From positions 1 to 12,512 of the forward strand of contig CAJUQS010000025.1 of NCBI GenBank assembly GCA_910588365.1: DNA of 12,512 nucleotides, in the 5' to 3' direction. The notes beneath the pieces were generated by a model. It did not search any database. It saw only the letters and a list, made by a program, of their open reading frames with translations, and was not told the DNA's origin. Position numbers and translations under genes: made by a program. Source of the stretch: an uncultured Oscillospiraceae bacterium (GTDB lineage: Bacteria; Bacillota; Clostridia; Oscillospirales; Oscillospiraceae). The number at the start of each line of letters is the position of its first letter. The stretch's first letter is position 1. Positions 1 through 8,329 of the stretch are shown here, in pieces.

Positions 1-1
1 C

Positions 2-295
2 TTCCTGATCCTGGTAAACCAGTCCGGGCTGTCCTCCGCCCTCCACCTGCAAAATACCTGGTCTGTCCATAACCCCCGGCAGCAGGCCATCCCCCTGGCC
101 CTGGCGGAGGCGGAGCGGCTGCTGGACATCAGGGCGGTCCGGGTCCACGGCGGCGGCTTCGCGGGCACCATTCAGGCGTGGGTGCCCGTGGATGATCTGG
201 AGGAGTTCAAGACCGGCATGGAGGCCCTGCTGGGGGCCGGCAAGTGCCATGTGCTCCACATCCGTCCCCAGGGCGGATGCGTGGTGGCGGAATAA
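2..295 (+). CDS. galK: Galactokinase, C-terminal part (5' end outside window)
   Basis: Galactokinase phosphorylates alpha-D-galactose at C1 with ATP in the cytoplasm, the first committed step of the Leloir pathway. Only the last 97 residues are present; the frame is open from base 2 to a TAA at 293-295. The fragment begins FLILVNQSGLSSALHLQN, matching the GHMP-kinase C-terminal region of GalK. It also carries the family's late glycine-rich motif RVHGGGFAGTIQAWVP near fragment residues 55-70. The catalytic N-terminal motifs lie outside the window. The stop is 15 bases before galT, so the two are almost certainly co-transcribed. The glycine-rich motif and the galT neighbour together make the assignment firm. 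Confidence 0.93.
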   Translation, partial: FLILVNQSGLSSALHLQNTWSVHNPRQQAIPLALAEAERLLDIRAVRVHGGGFAGTIQAWVPVDDLEEFKTGMEALLGAGKCHVLHIRPQGGCVVAE

Positions 296-310
296 AGGGG
301 GCGTGGACAA

Positions 311-1804
311 ATGGACCGCAATGAGGCAATTACAAAGCTGGCTACTTACGCCGTGCAGACGGGCCTGGTGGAGGAAAATGAGTACATCTGGGCCGTCAAC
401 ACCATTTTGGACGCGCTGAAGCTGGACGAGTACACCCCCGTCCCCTGGGATTGCCGGCAGGTGGAGCTGGCCCCGGTGCTGGAGACCCTTCTGGACGACG
501 CCTACGGGCGGGGGGTGCTGGCGGAGAACTCCGTGGTCTACCGGGACCTGTTCGACACCGGGCTCATGGGCCGCCTCACTCCCCGGCCCGCCCAAGTCAT
601 GGGGAAATTCCAGGCCCTGTATCGGGAGGCTCCACAGAAGGCCACCGACTGGTACTACAAGTTCAGCCAGGACACCAACTATATCCGCCGGGACCGCATC
701 GCCAAGGACATCCAGTGGAAATCCCCCACCCCTTACGGCGAGCTGGACATCACCATCAACCTGTCCAAGCCGGAGAAGGACCCCAAGGCCATCGCGGCGG
801 CCAAGAACCTGCCCGCCTCCGCCTATCCCCGGTGCCAGCTGTGCGCCGAGAACGAGGGCTACGCGGGACGGGTGAACCACCCGGCGCGGCAGAACCACCG
901 CATCGTGCCCATCACCATCAACAGCTCCCCCTGGTTCCTGCAATACTCCCCCTACGTGTACTACAATGAGCACTGCATCTGCCTCAACGCGGAGCACACC
1001 CCCATGAAAATCGACCGGGCGTGCTTCTCCAAGCTGCTGGACTTTGTGGCCCAGTTCCCCCACTACTTTGTGGGCTCCAACGCCGATCTGCCCATTGTGG
1101 GCGGCTCCATTCTGGCCCACGACCACTTCCAGGGCGGGCGGTACGACTTCGCCATGGCCAAGGCCCCGGTGGAGACCCCCTTCTCCTTCCCCGGCTTTGC
1201 AGACGTGGACGCAGGCATTGTGAAGTGGCCCATGTCGGTGGTGCGGATTGCCTCGGAAAACCCCGGGCGGCTGGTGGAGCTGGCGGACAAAATCCTCACC
1301 GCCTGGCGGGGGTACACCGACGAGGGGGCCTTCATCTACGCCGAGACGGAGGGCGAGCCCCACAACACCATCACCCCCATTGCCCGGAAGCGCAACGGAA
1401 AATTCGAGCTGGACCTGGTGCTGCGCAACAATATCACCACCCAGGAGCACCCCCTGGGGGTCTACCACCCCCACGCGGAGCTGCACCACATCAAAAAGGA
1501 GAACATCGGCCTCATTGAGGTGATGGGGCTGGCCGTCCTCCCCGCCCGGCTGAGGGACGAGCTGGGGCTGGTGGCGGAGGGGCTGGCCCAGGGCGCGGAC
1601 CTGCGCGCCAATGAGCTGACTGCAAAGCACGCGGACTGGGCGGAAAATTTCGCCCAGGGCTATGGGATCACCCGGGACAACGCCCTGGACATCGTCAAGG
1701 CGGAGACGGGCAAGGTGTTCGCCCAGGTGCTGGAGCACTGCGGCGTGTACGCCCGCACCCCCCAGGGGAAGGAGCGCTTCCTGAAATTCCTGGGCGGCAT
1801 ATGA
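311..1804 (+). CDS. galT: UDP-glucose--hexose-1-phosphate uridylyltransferase, class II
   Basis: GalT exchanges UMP between UDP-glucose and galactose 1-phosphate, giving UDP-galactose and glucose 1-phosphate, the second Leloir step. The product is 497 residues, the length of the Firmicutes class II GalT and much longer than the roughly 350-residue class I enzyme. Visible marks are a CxxC pair (Cys175, Cys178) in PRCQLC, the stretch NHPARQNHRIVPI, and the active-site block GGSILAHDHFQGG with His270-Asp271-His272. His272 is the likely nucleophile by analogy with the HxH motif of the family. The ATG at 311 follows a purine-rich AAAGGGGG site at 294-301. The gene lies directly behind galK and ends at a strong hairpin, so it is the last gene of its operon. 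Alternative-frame ORFs inside it are shadows of high GC. Confidence 0.96.
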   Translation: MDRNEAITKLATYAVQTGLVEENEYIWAVNTILDALKLDEYTPVPWDCRQVELAPVLETLLDDAYGRGVLAENSVVYRDLFDTGLMGRLTPRPAQVMGKFQALYREAPQKATDWYYKFSQDTNYIRRDRIAKDIQWKSPTPYGELDITINLSKPEKDPKAIAAAKNLPASAYPRCQLCAENEGYAGRVNHPARQNHRIVPITINSSPWFLQYSPYVYYNEHCICLNAEHTPMKIDRACFSKLLDFVAQFPHYFVGSNADLPIVGGSILAHDHFQGGRYDFAMAKAPVETPFSFPGFADVDAGIVKWPMSVVRIASENPGRLVELADKILTAWRGYTDEGAFIYAETEGEPHNTITPIARKRNGKFELDLVLRNNITTQEHPLGVYHPHAELHHIKKENIGLIEVMGLAVLPARLRDELGLVAEGLAQGADLRANELTAKHADWAENFAQGYGITRDNALDIVKAETGKVFAQVLEHCGVYARTPQGKERFLKFLGGI

Positions 1805-1815
1805 TTTGAGACAAA

Positions 1816-1844
1816 AAGAGCGGGCCGGAATGCGGCCCGCTCTT
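1816..1844. terminator. Bidirectional intrinsic terminator between galT and the nucleotidyltransferase gene
   Basis: An 11-bp perfect GC-rich stem (1816-1826 with 1834-1844; one more G-C pair is possible) encloses a short loop. On the minus strand it is followed by TTTTTGT. On the plus strand the tail is a weaker CTTATTCTGTTT. It lies 12 bases after the galT stop and 3 bases beyond the stop of the convergent gene, so it probably ends transcription from both sides. Confidence 0.85.
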
Positions 1845-1846
1845 GC

Positions 1847-2766
1847 TTATTCTGTTTCGTCCCACAGGCTGTCCGGGTAGAGCCCCTCCGCCGTCATCCG
1901 GGCGATGGCGGCGGTCAGGCTGGGCTTGTCCTCCTGATAGGTGACGCCAAACCACTTCTCCCCGGAGGACAGGGCCCGCACGGAGGCCCTCCCTCCCCGA
2001 TCAGCTGCCCCACCAGAGTGGGGAGCAGGTACTCCCCCTTCATGGGGTTTTCCGCCAGGGTCTTGTCCAAAAAGGCCGGAAAATACTCCTCCGCCCGGTC
2101 CAGCAGCGAGGGATTGAACCCCCAGAAGTTCATGGACACCATGGTATCCCCGGGAAGCTCCGTCCACGTCTCCCCGCCGTCCTCGGTGAACCGGGGCGGC
2201 GGGCCCTTTTCAATGCGGGTGCGCTCCACAATGCCGGTGAGCAGCCCATCCTCCCCCACCTGGCATACCCCCCGGGCCACGTGGCCATAATCGGTGACGG
2301 TATTCTCCAGGCGGTAGGCCACCATGGCGTACTCCTCCCCCTCCGGGTGGGAGAGCAGATAGTCGTAGATCGCCCGGAAGGCCGCGGGGCCGTAGTAGTC
2401 GTCGGCGTTGATGATGGCAAAGGGCCCGTCCAGGAAGGGCCGGGCCGCCAGCGCCGCCTGGGCGGTGCCCCAGGGCTTGACGCGGCCCTCCGGGATGGAA
2501 TAGCCCCCCGGCAGCGCGTCCATGCGCTGAAAGGCGTAGTGCACGTTCATACGGCGCTCAATGCGGGCGCCAATGCGCGTCTTGAACTCCGCCTCAATCT
2601 CGTTCTTGATGACAAACACCACCGTCTCGAACCCGGCCCGCCGGGCGTCGTAGATGGAGTAGTCCAAAATCACCTGCCCGTGGCTGCCCACCGGGTCCAT
2701 CTGCTTCAGGCCGCCGTATCGGCTGCCCATGCCTGCGGCCATAATGACCAATACCGGCTTTTTCAT
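1847..2766 (-). pseudogene. Sugar-phosphate nucleotidyltransferase with a single frameshift near the C-terminus
   Basis: This is an NTP-transferase-family protein of the kind that makes NDP-sugars from sugar 1-phosphates. It starts MKKPVLVIMAAGMGSRYGG, the nucleotide-binding loop, followed by Lys21 and the metal-binding INADDYYG near residues 119-126. The ATG at 2766 is preferred over an upstream in-frame ATG at 2835 because AAAGGAGG lies 12 bases before it and the family begins here. After about residue 259 (GQLIGEG) the frame is lost in a G/C-rich run at about 1987-1998. Adding one base restores RASVRALSSGEKWFGVTY to a TAA at 1847-1849, giving 306 residues. Unrepaired, translation leaves frame and stops at 1915. 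A true mutation and an assembly indel cannot be told apart. It lies 34 bases behind the exchanger gene and faces galT. The exact sugar is not evident; glucose 1-phosphate would fit the neighbourhood. Confidence 0.85.
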
Positions 2767-2800
2767 GACGGGTATATACCTCCTTTTGACAACAATTGCG

Positions 2801-3769
2801 TCAAATAGTGAACTGAATGACGCAGAACACCCCATAGGCCAGCAGCAGCGCCACCCCCTGGAACCGGCTGAGCTTCCCCCGCTTGAGGGCGGGGAGGGTG
2901 AGGAAGGCCATGACGGCCAGCATTACCGGGATATCCAGCACCAGCGAGGCATTATACCCCGCGATGGTGGAGTTCTGCGGAATGGAGAAGGGGGCCAGCG
3001 TCACCGACACGCCGGACACCAGCACCAGATTAAAGAGGTTGGCCCCGATGACATTGCCCAGGGACAGCGCCCCATGGCCCTTGGCCAGGGAGGTGATGGC
3101 GGTGACCAGCTCGGGCAGCGACGTGCCCAGGGCCACAAAGGTGAGGGCGATCACCGACTCGGGCACACCCAGCGCCTTGGCGATGAGGGTGCCGTTATCC
3201 ACCAGCAGATCCGCCCCCACGGCGATGAGCGCCGCCCCGGCCGCCAGCAGCACCACATCCTTGAGCACGGAATTCTCCTCCCCCTCCGGCTGGGGGGCGG
3301 GGCGGGCGGCGGAGGAGTGGGACTTCATCTGGGCCACAGTGGCCGCCATATAGGCGAAGAACATGCCCAGCATAATCAGGCCGGTGCTCCGGCTGAAATT
3401 GCCGGTGGTATAGGCCACCCCGGCATAAATGGCTGCGGCGGTGAAGAAGAAGGCCACCGGCAGGCGCAGGGACTTGGGGTCCACCCTGCCGGGGCGGACC
3501 GCCACCGTGATGGCGGCGATCAAGGCCGTATTGCAGATGACGGAGCCGATGGCGTTGCCATAGGCGATCTCGCCGTGGCCGCTGAGCGCGGAGGTGGTGG
3601 ACACCATCACCTCGGGCAGGGTGGTGCCGATGGACACCACCGTGGCCCCGATGAGCAGCTCGGGCAGGCCGAACCGGCGGGCGATGCCGGTGGCCCCGTC
3701 CACGAACCAGTCTCCCCCCTTGATGAGGAAGACCAGCCCCACGGCGAACAGAAGGACCGGGACAAGCAT
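2801..3769 (-). CDS. CaCA-family sodium/calcium exchanger (YrbG-like)
   Basis: An integral inner-membrane cation antiporter of 322 residues, the usual length for bacterial YrbG/CaxA-like K-independent or K-dependent Na/Ca exchangers. Both diagnostic alpha repeats are visible. Alpha-1 is GATVVSIGTTLPEVMVS with GNAIGSVICN, near residues 41-80. Alpha-2 is ALTFVALGTSLPELVTA with GNVIGANLFN, near residues 205-250. Each holds the G-T-[ST]-L-P-E core whose glutamate binds the cation. About ten hydrophobic segments surround a polar loop near residues 148-166 (HSSAARPAPQPEGEEN). The ATG at 3767-3769 has a good GGGAGG site 7 bases upstream. The true ion (calcium, or another divalent) cannot be read from sequence. 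It is downstream of asnS and probably co-transcribed with the nucleotidyltransferase gene. Confidence 0.92.
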   Translation of the reverse strand: MLVPVLLFAVGLVFLIKGGDWFVDGATGIARRFGLPELLIGATVVSIGTTLPEVMVSTTSALSGHGEIAYGNAIGSVICNTALIAAITVAVRPGRVDPKSLRLPVAFFFTAAAIYAGVAYTTGNFSRSTGLIMLGMFFAYMAATVAQMKSHSSAARPAPQPEGEENSVLKDVVLLAAGAALIAVGADLLVDNGTLIAKALGVPESVIALTFVALGTSLPELVTAITSLAKGHGALSLGNVIGANLFNLVLVSGVSVTLAPFSIPQNSTIAGYNASLVLDIPVMLAVMAFLTLPALKRGKLSRFQGVALLLAYGVFCVIQFTI

Positions 3770-3786
3770 GAAATAACCTCCCAGGG

Positions 3787-3808
3787 CCCCGGCCGCCTCC
3801 GGCCGGGG
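3787..3808. other. Strong hairpin in front of the exchanger gene
   Basis: An 8-bp perfect GC-only stem (CCCCGGCC at 3787-3794, GGCCGGGG at 3801-3808) with a 6-base loop. It lies between the displaced asnS 3'-end copy and the exchanger ribosome-binding site. No T-run follows on either strand, so it is not a standard terminator. It could be an RNA stability or attenuation structure, or part of the original asnS 3' untranslated region. Confidence 0.5.
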
Positions 3809-3836
3809 TCAGGCTCAGATGTGAATGGGCCCTTAG

Positions 3837-3872
3837 AACTCGGCGTTGCCCACCGTTCTCGGGTGCAGCTCC
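3837..3872 (-). repeat. Duplicate of the asnS 3' end (distal copy)
   Basis: These 36 bases are identical to 4061-4096 inside asnS and encode the same ELHPRTVGNAEF tail. Here the tail ends with TTC TAA at 3833-3838, where the active asnS copy ends with TTT TAG. The copies are 224 bp apart, so they are in different reading frames. This copy has no asnS body attached and is not a functional gene by itself. Confidence 0.9.
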
Positions 3873-3873
3873 C

Positions 3874-4056
3874 TCCCCAGCGAATGTACCATTCGCCGGG
3901 GGCCCCTTTGATTTGAATCCTCGGCGGAAATGAATTCCGCCTGCGGCAAGGCTTTGGCTATGCCAAAGCCTTGAACGCACCGGCGTGCGCCCCATCTGCG
4001 ATGGGGCCCCGACGTGGAGCCGCCCGATATCCGGCGCGGACAGGCTTCGTTAGGGA
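3874..4056. mobile_element. Hairpin-rich MITE-like insertion at the end of asnS
   Basis: This block of about 183 bp lies between the two 36-bp asnS-end copies. Its ends form an imperfect inverted repeat: TCCCCAGCGAA at 3874-3884 against TCCCTAACGAA read from 4056 to 4046, 9 of 11 matching. Inside are consecutive stem-loops: 3880-3896 (7 bp, overlapping the left end repeat), 3923-3941 (7 bp), 3947-3973 (12 bp with a 3-base loop), 3976-3989 (5 bp) and 3989-4007 (8 bp). No ORF with gene-like features is present. Size, end repeats and structure fit a non-autonomous repeat element; the mobilising enzyme is unknown. It lies in the transcribed path from asnS to the exchanger gene, so its stems may also affect read-through. 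Confidence 0.6.
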
Positions 4057-5451
<1,395 letters not shown>

Positions 5452-5523
5452 ATGCGTTCCCTCAATTCCTGATATTCGTATTCTTAACAGCGCCCGCCGG
5501 CGGCGGGATGAGATGGTGCCATT

Positions 5524-5551
5524 AGTATATCATTTTTTCCGGGATTTGCAA
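5524..5551 (-). promoter_or_regulatory. asnS promoter
   Basis: Reading the minus strand, a -35 box TTGCAA (5546-5551) and a -10 box TATACT (5524-5529) are separated by 16 bases, and TGA just before the -10 gives an extended -10. The predicted start near 5517 leaves a leader of about 65 bases to the asnS ATG. It lies downstream of the previous operon's terminator, so asnS has its own promoter. Confidence 0.75.
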
Positions 5552-5561
5552 GAGCGCACAT

Positions 5562-5591
5562 AAAAAAGAGGGGCCTGCGCCCCTCTTTTTC
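5562..5591 (-). terminator. Terminator of the LytTR membrane-protein operon
   Basis: A GAGGGG/CCCCTC stem (5568-5573 with 5580-5585) extends through flanking A and T runs, giving the classic A-tract, hairpin, T-tract form on the minus strand. It begins about 10 bases past the stop at 5602 and separates this operon from the asnS promoter. Confidence 0.88.
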
Positions 5592-5601
5592 TCACAGCCT
5601 C

Positions 5602-6096
5602 TCAGTATACCGGGATGAAGAACAGCCAGGGCGCGGTGACGATGGCCATGGACAGGGCGATCACCCGCCGCTCCCTTTCGGTGAGCCCCTGGCAGGAGCG
5701 CATATTGCGCTTGTCGAAAAGGTAGATGCACACACCGGCAGCAGCCACCCCCGCCAGCGTCCACAGGAAGGCCCAGGGGTTGTGGAACGGGTTGTGGGTG
5801 ACGTGGGACACGGTGTTTTCCCACCCATCCCCAAAGGGGATGTAGCCCAGCGTCCCCAGCAGCATCCACACCACCCCCACCGCGTCGGCGGCAAAGCCGG
5901 ACAGCCAGAATTTCCACCACAGCTGCTTCACCACCGCCTTTTTCTGGACGTGCTTCAGGGCCAGCAGGCAGACAAGCAGTACGGCGCAGTCCATCAGCAG
6001 GTTGCCGGGCAGCACCGCCAGCCACAGCGGACTGGGGATTGCTAAAATGAGCCACACCGGCAGGATCAGGTTATAAATGCGGGTCTGTTTTTTCAT
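5602..6096 (-). CDS. Small membrane protein of unknown function
   Basis: A 164-residue hydrophobic protein that I cannot place in a named family. Four membrane segments are apparent, near residues 9-27 (LILPVWLILAIPSPLWLAVL), 30-45, 63-85 and 105-125, with a further hydrophobic stretch at the C-terminus (VIALSMAIVTAPWLFFIPVY). The region between segments 3 and 4 is polar and histidine-containing (GDGWENTVSHVTHNPFHNP). The ATG at 6096 overlaps the stop of the upstream gene as ATGA, and an AGGAGG lies 10 bases before it, so translation is probably coupled. A longer frame extends upstream to 6513 but is only the antiphase reading of the previous gene. It is last in a LytTR-controlled operon, whose membrane proteins may form a complex or a sensor; that role is inferred from position only. 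Confidence 0.85.
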   Translation of the reverse strand: MKKQTRIYNLILPVWLILAIPSPLWLAVLPGNLLMDCAVLLVCLLALKHVQKKAVVKQLWWKFWLSGFAADAVGVVWMLLGTLGYIPFGDGWENTVSHVTHNPFHNPWAFLWTLAGVAAAGVCIYLFDKRNMRSCQGLTERERRVIALSMAIVTAPWLFFIPVY

Positions 6097-6926
6097 GGCA
6101 TCTCCGCCTCCTTTTTTAATTTGCGCCCCGCCGCCCCCACAAGATTGCCCGCCAGCGCCGCACACAGCGCGACGGCACAGTGGAGCAGCGCGCTGGAGTT
6201 CATCAGCGCAAGCACCGCGGGCAGGCAGAACAGGCCGCAGGCCAGGGGGTACAGCGGGCAGAACCCGTGCCGCCGCCCCAGGGACAGCCCGGACATGAAC
6301 CCTACAATGGGCAGGATCAGCGCCGCATACAAAACACTGAGCACGGGGATGCGGTGGTCGTCGCAGGCCCACACCGCCGCAGGGACCGCCATGCAGAACA
6401 GGCACGCGAAGCCCACATAGGGAAGGGTCTCCTTCCAGTGGAACAGGGACGGGCCGCAGGCCAGCCCCAGCTTCTCCCGGATGGCGGCCACCTCGGCATA
6501 CCATCCCACCCAACGGCCCAGCCAGATCAGGAGGTAGAGCACTGCCAGCACCGCCAGCTCAACCAGCCACAGCCCCAGGTCGTGATCCATCCCAAACAGG
6601 TTGGTCCACCGGCACAGCCAGAACAGGGCGGAGTATACCCCGGCGGTGGCGGCGAAATGGGCCAGGGAGCGCAGCGCCAGCGTCTTCCCGTCGTCGGCAA
6701 AGGGCAGGGCGGCGACCCCCGCCAGCGCACCCAGGAGGAAATACAAGACCAGCTGGATGGCCAGGGCCAGCGCCCCGGAGCCCACCAACTGGGCCAGGTC
6801 CCCGCTGACCCACTTGACGGCGGACAGATGGCCGTTGAGCACCGCGCCTATCGGCGTCAGCACTAGCAGCCCCGCCAGCCCCCCAATGAGCGCCCGGGGA
6901 ACGGCCTGTTTTTTGAGTTCTTCCAT
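6093..6926 (-). CDS. DUF3021-like membrane protein with an extra C-terminal membrane domain
   Basis: A 277-residue integral membrane protein. Its first 155 residues fit the four-helix DUF3021 pattern that normally accompanies a LytTR regulator: hydrophobic segments near 12-30, 46-73, 87-105 and 120-140, then an amphipathic stretch GWYAEVAAIREKLGL. Typical DUF3021 proteins stop there. This one continues for about 120 residues with further membrane segments, around 170-188, 195-215 and 222-260 (LSVLYAALILPIVGFMSG, CPLYPLACGLFCLPAVLAL), and a basic end (GRKLKKEAEMP). The ATG at 6926 is 19 bases after the LytTR stop, with an AGGAGG 8 bases before it. The DUF3021 assignment is by pattern and context, without a profile search. 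Function is unknown; such proteins are thought to act with their LytTR partner. Confidence 0.8.
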   Translation of the reverse strand: MEELKKQAVPRALIGGLAGLLVLTPIGAVLNGHLSAVKWVSGDLAQLVGSGALALAIQLVLYFLLGALAGVAALPFADDGKTLALRSLAHFAATAGVYSALFWLCRWTNLFGMDHDLGLWLVELAVLAVLYLLIWLGRWVGWYAEVAAIREKLGLACGPSLFHWKETLPYVGFACLFCMAVPAAVWACDDHRIPVLSVLYAALILPIVGFMSGLSLGRRHGFCPLYPLACGLFCLPAVLALMNSSALLHCAVALCAALAGNLVGAAGRKLKKEAEMP

Positions 6927-6945
6927 GGATGCCCCCTCCTTGCTG

Positions 6946-7389
6946 TCACGCTTCCAGCGCCTGCCTGATCTTCCTCACATACCGCCGGGACACCCAGCAC
7001 ACCGTCCCGCCCTCCAGCGTCATTTTGATGGTGCCCGCCAGGGTCAGATCCAGCGCCGTCACCCGGTCCAGGTTGACGATCTCCGAGTTGGACACCCGGA
7101 CAAACCTGGTCCCCGCCAGCGCCTGCTCCAGCTCGTACAGCCGCTGCCGGACGACAAAGCTCCCCCTGCCCGTCTGGCAGAAAACCCCCTTGTCCTCAGC
7201 GTAGAAGCGCAGCACCATGGAGCGGCTTACCCGCACCGCCTCCCGCCCGTCATAAACGGTGAAGGGCTGGGGAGGGGCCTCCCCCCGCAGCCGGGCCGCC
7301 AGCTGCTCCACCTCCTCGGTGGGGCTGGGGGCTCGCAGGATGACCACGGGCTCCTCCAGCTCCGGGTCGATCTGAATTTCCACCTTCAC
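6946..7389 (-). CDS. LytTR-domain DNA-binding regulator (GTG start)
   Basis: A stand-alone LytTR transcription regulator of 147 residues. There is no response-regulator receiver domain. Residues 1-42 are a short N-terminal segment, and residues 45-145 show the LytTR fold: GVFCQTGRGSFVVRQRLYEL, then the signature FVRVSNSEIVNLDRV near 96-110, and a final WVSRRYVRKIRQAL. The start is a GTG at 7387-7389, with AAAGGAGG 11 bases upstream and no better ATG nearby. It leads an operon with two membrane proteins. LytTR plus DUF3021 pairs are a known arrangement in Firmicutes, where the regulator often controls its own operon. No direct-repeat operator was obvious around the promoter. Confidence 0.92.
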   Translation of the reverse strand: MKVEIQIDPELEEPVVILRAPSPTEEVEQLAARLRGEAPPQPFTVYDGREAVRVSRSMVLRFYAEDKGVFCQTGRGSFVVRQRLYELEQALAGTRFVRVSNSEIVNLDRVTALDLTLAGTIKMTLEGGTVCWVSRRYVRKIRQALEA

Positions 7390-7415
7390 GGCACCCCCAC
7401 CCTCCTTTGCTCTTT

Positions 7416-7444
7416 AGTATACCCGCCCCCTCCCCAATTGTCCA
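7416..7444 (-). promoter_or_regulatory. Promoter of the LytTR operon
   Basis: On the minus strand, TGGACA (7439-7444, 5 of 6 to consensus) and TATACT (7416-7421) are separated by exactly 17 bases. The predicted start near 7409 abuts the AAAGGAGG ribosome-binding site at 7401-7408, so the leader is very short. This leaves little room for control through RNA structure and suggests control at the promoter. Confidence 0.78.
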
Positions 7445-7512
7445 GCAAACCGGGATGGACGGTTCCCCTGCGGGGACAGACGGCCGGCCGCGAAAAAACG
7501 CCCGATTACCCA

Positions 7513-7541
7513 TTGGCAAGCGCCCCCAGCTGTGATATACT
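7513..7541 (+). promoter_or_regulatory. upp promoter
   Basis: TTGGCA (7513-7518) and TATACT (7536-7541) are separated by 17 bases, with TGTGA before the -10 giving an extended form. It diverges from the LytTR promoter, with about 70 bases between the two -35 boxes. The start near 7548 gives a leader of about 62 bases, with AAAGGAG at 7594-7600. Confidence 0.78.
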
Positions 7542-7610
7542 ATTTTAGGTAAAACTCCCCCCGGCGCCGGGCGCGTAGGAATTCAGACCATACAAAGGAG
7601 AGCTGCCAAG

Positions 7611-8243
7611 ATGAACGACAAAGTACACGTGGTAAACCATCCCCTTCTGTCCCACAAGCTGACCATTCTGCGGGATAAGGAGACCTCCACCAAGGACTTC
7701 CGGGAGATCGTGTCCGAGATCGGTATGCTGCTGACCTACGAGGCCACCCGGGACCTCCCCCTCACCACCAAGGAGATTGAGACCCCCATCTGCAAGATGG
7801 AGGCCCCCACCCTGAAGGGCAAGAAGTTCGCCGTGGTGCCCATACTCCGGGCGGGCCTGGGCCTGGTGGACGGCGTTTTGCGCATGGTGCCCTCCGCTCG
7901 GGTGGGCCATCTGGGCATGTACCGCAACGAGGAGACCATGGAGCCGGTGCAGTACTTCTGCAAGATGCCCCGGGACGTGGCGGAGCGGGACGTACTCATT
8001 GTGGACCCCATGCTGGCCACCGGCGGCAGCGCCGACGCCGCCATCCAGATTATGAAGGGCTACGGCTGCAAGAACATCAAGCTGATGGTGCTGGTGGCCG
8101 CCCCCAAGGGCATTGAGGTGGTCACCTCCAGCCATCCCGACGTGGATGTCTACTGCGGCGCGGTGGACCAGGGGCTCAACGAAAACAGCTATATTGTCCC
8201 CGGCCTGGGGGACGCCGGAGACCGCATCTTCGGCACGAAGTAA
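7611..8243 (+). CDS. upp: Uracil phosphoribosyltransferase
   Basis: Converts uracil plus PRPP to UMP in the cytoplasm, the pyrimidine salvage step. The 210-residue product has the normal length. Visible motifs are PILRAGLGLVDG (residues 77-88), the PRPP-binding loop VLIVDPMLATGGSADA (128-143), and the uracil-binding C-terminus YIVPGLGDAGDRIFGTK (194-210). The ATG at 7611 lies 10 bases after AAAGGAG. The gene stands alone between its own promoter and a terminator. No pyrimidine-responsive attenuator can be recognised in the short leader. Confidence 0.97.
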   Translation: MNDKVHVVNHPLLSHKLTILRDKETSTKDFREIVSEIGMLLTYEATRDLPLTTKEIETPICKMEAPTLKGKKFAVVPILRAGLGLVDGVLRMVPSARVGHLGMYRNEETMEPVQYFCKMPRDVAERDVLIVDPMLATGGSADAAIQIMKGYGCKNIKLMVLVAAPKGIEVVTSSHPDVDVYCGAVDQGLNENSYIVPGLGDAGDRIFGTK

Positions 8244-8255
8244 AAAGCAAACAGG

Positions 8256-8290
8256 AAGAGGCCCGCCCGGACAAGCCGGACGGGCCTCTT
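8256..8290. terminator. Bidirectional terminator between upp and the HEPN-like gene
   Basis: A long stem pairs AAGAGGCCCG...CCGG (8256-8270) with CCGG...CGGGCCTCTT (8276-8290), with one internal mismatch and a 5-base loop. The tail on the minus strand is T-rich (CCTGTTTGCTTTTTA); on the plus strand it is weaker (ATGATTTG). It lies 12 bases beyond the upp stop and 40 bases past the stop of the convergent gene. Confidence 0.8.
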
Positions 8291-8329
8291 ATGATTTGCG
8301 GGGTCGGGGCGGCCGCCTGCGCTCCCGCT

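Noticed and set aside
5452..5523. T-box riboswitch in front of asnS
   Set aside because: The predicted leader is only about 65 bases and shows no specifier stem or T-box core sequence.
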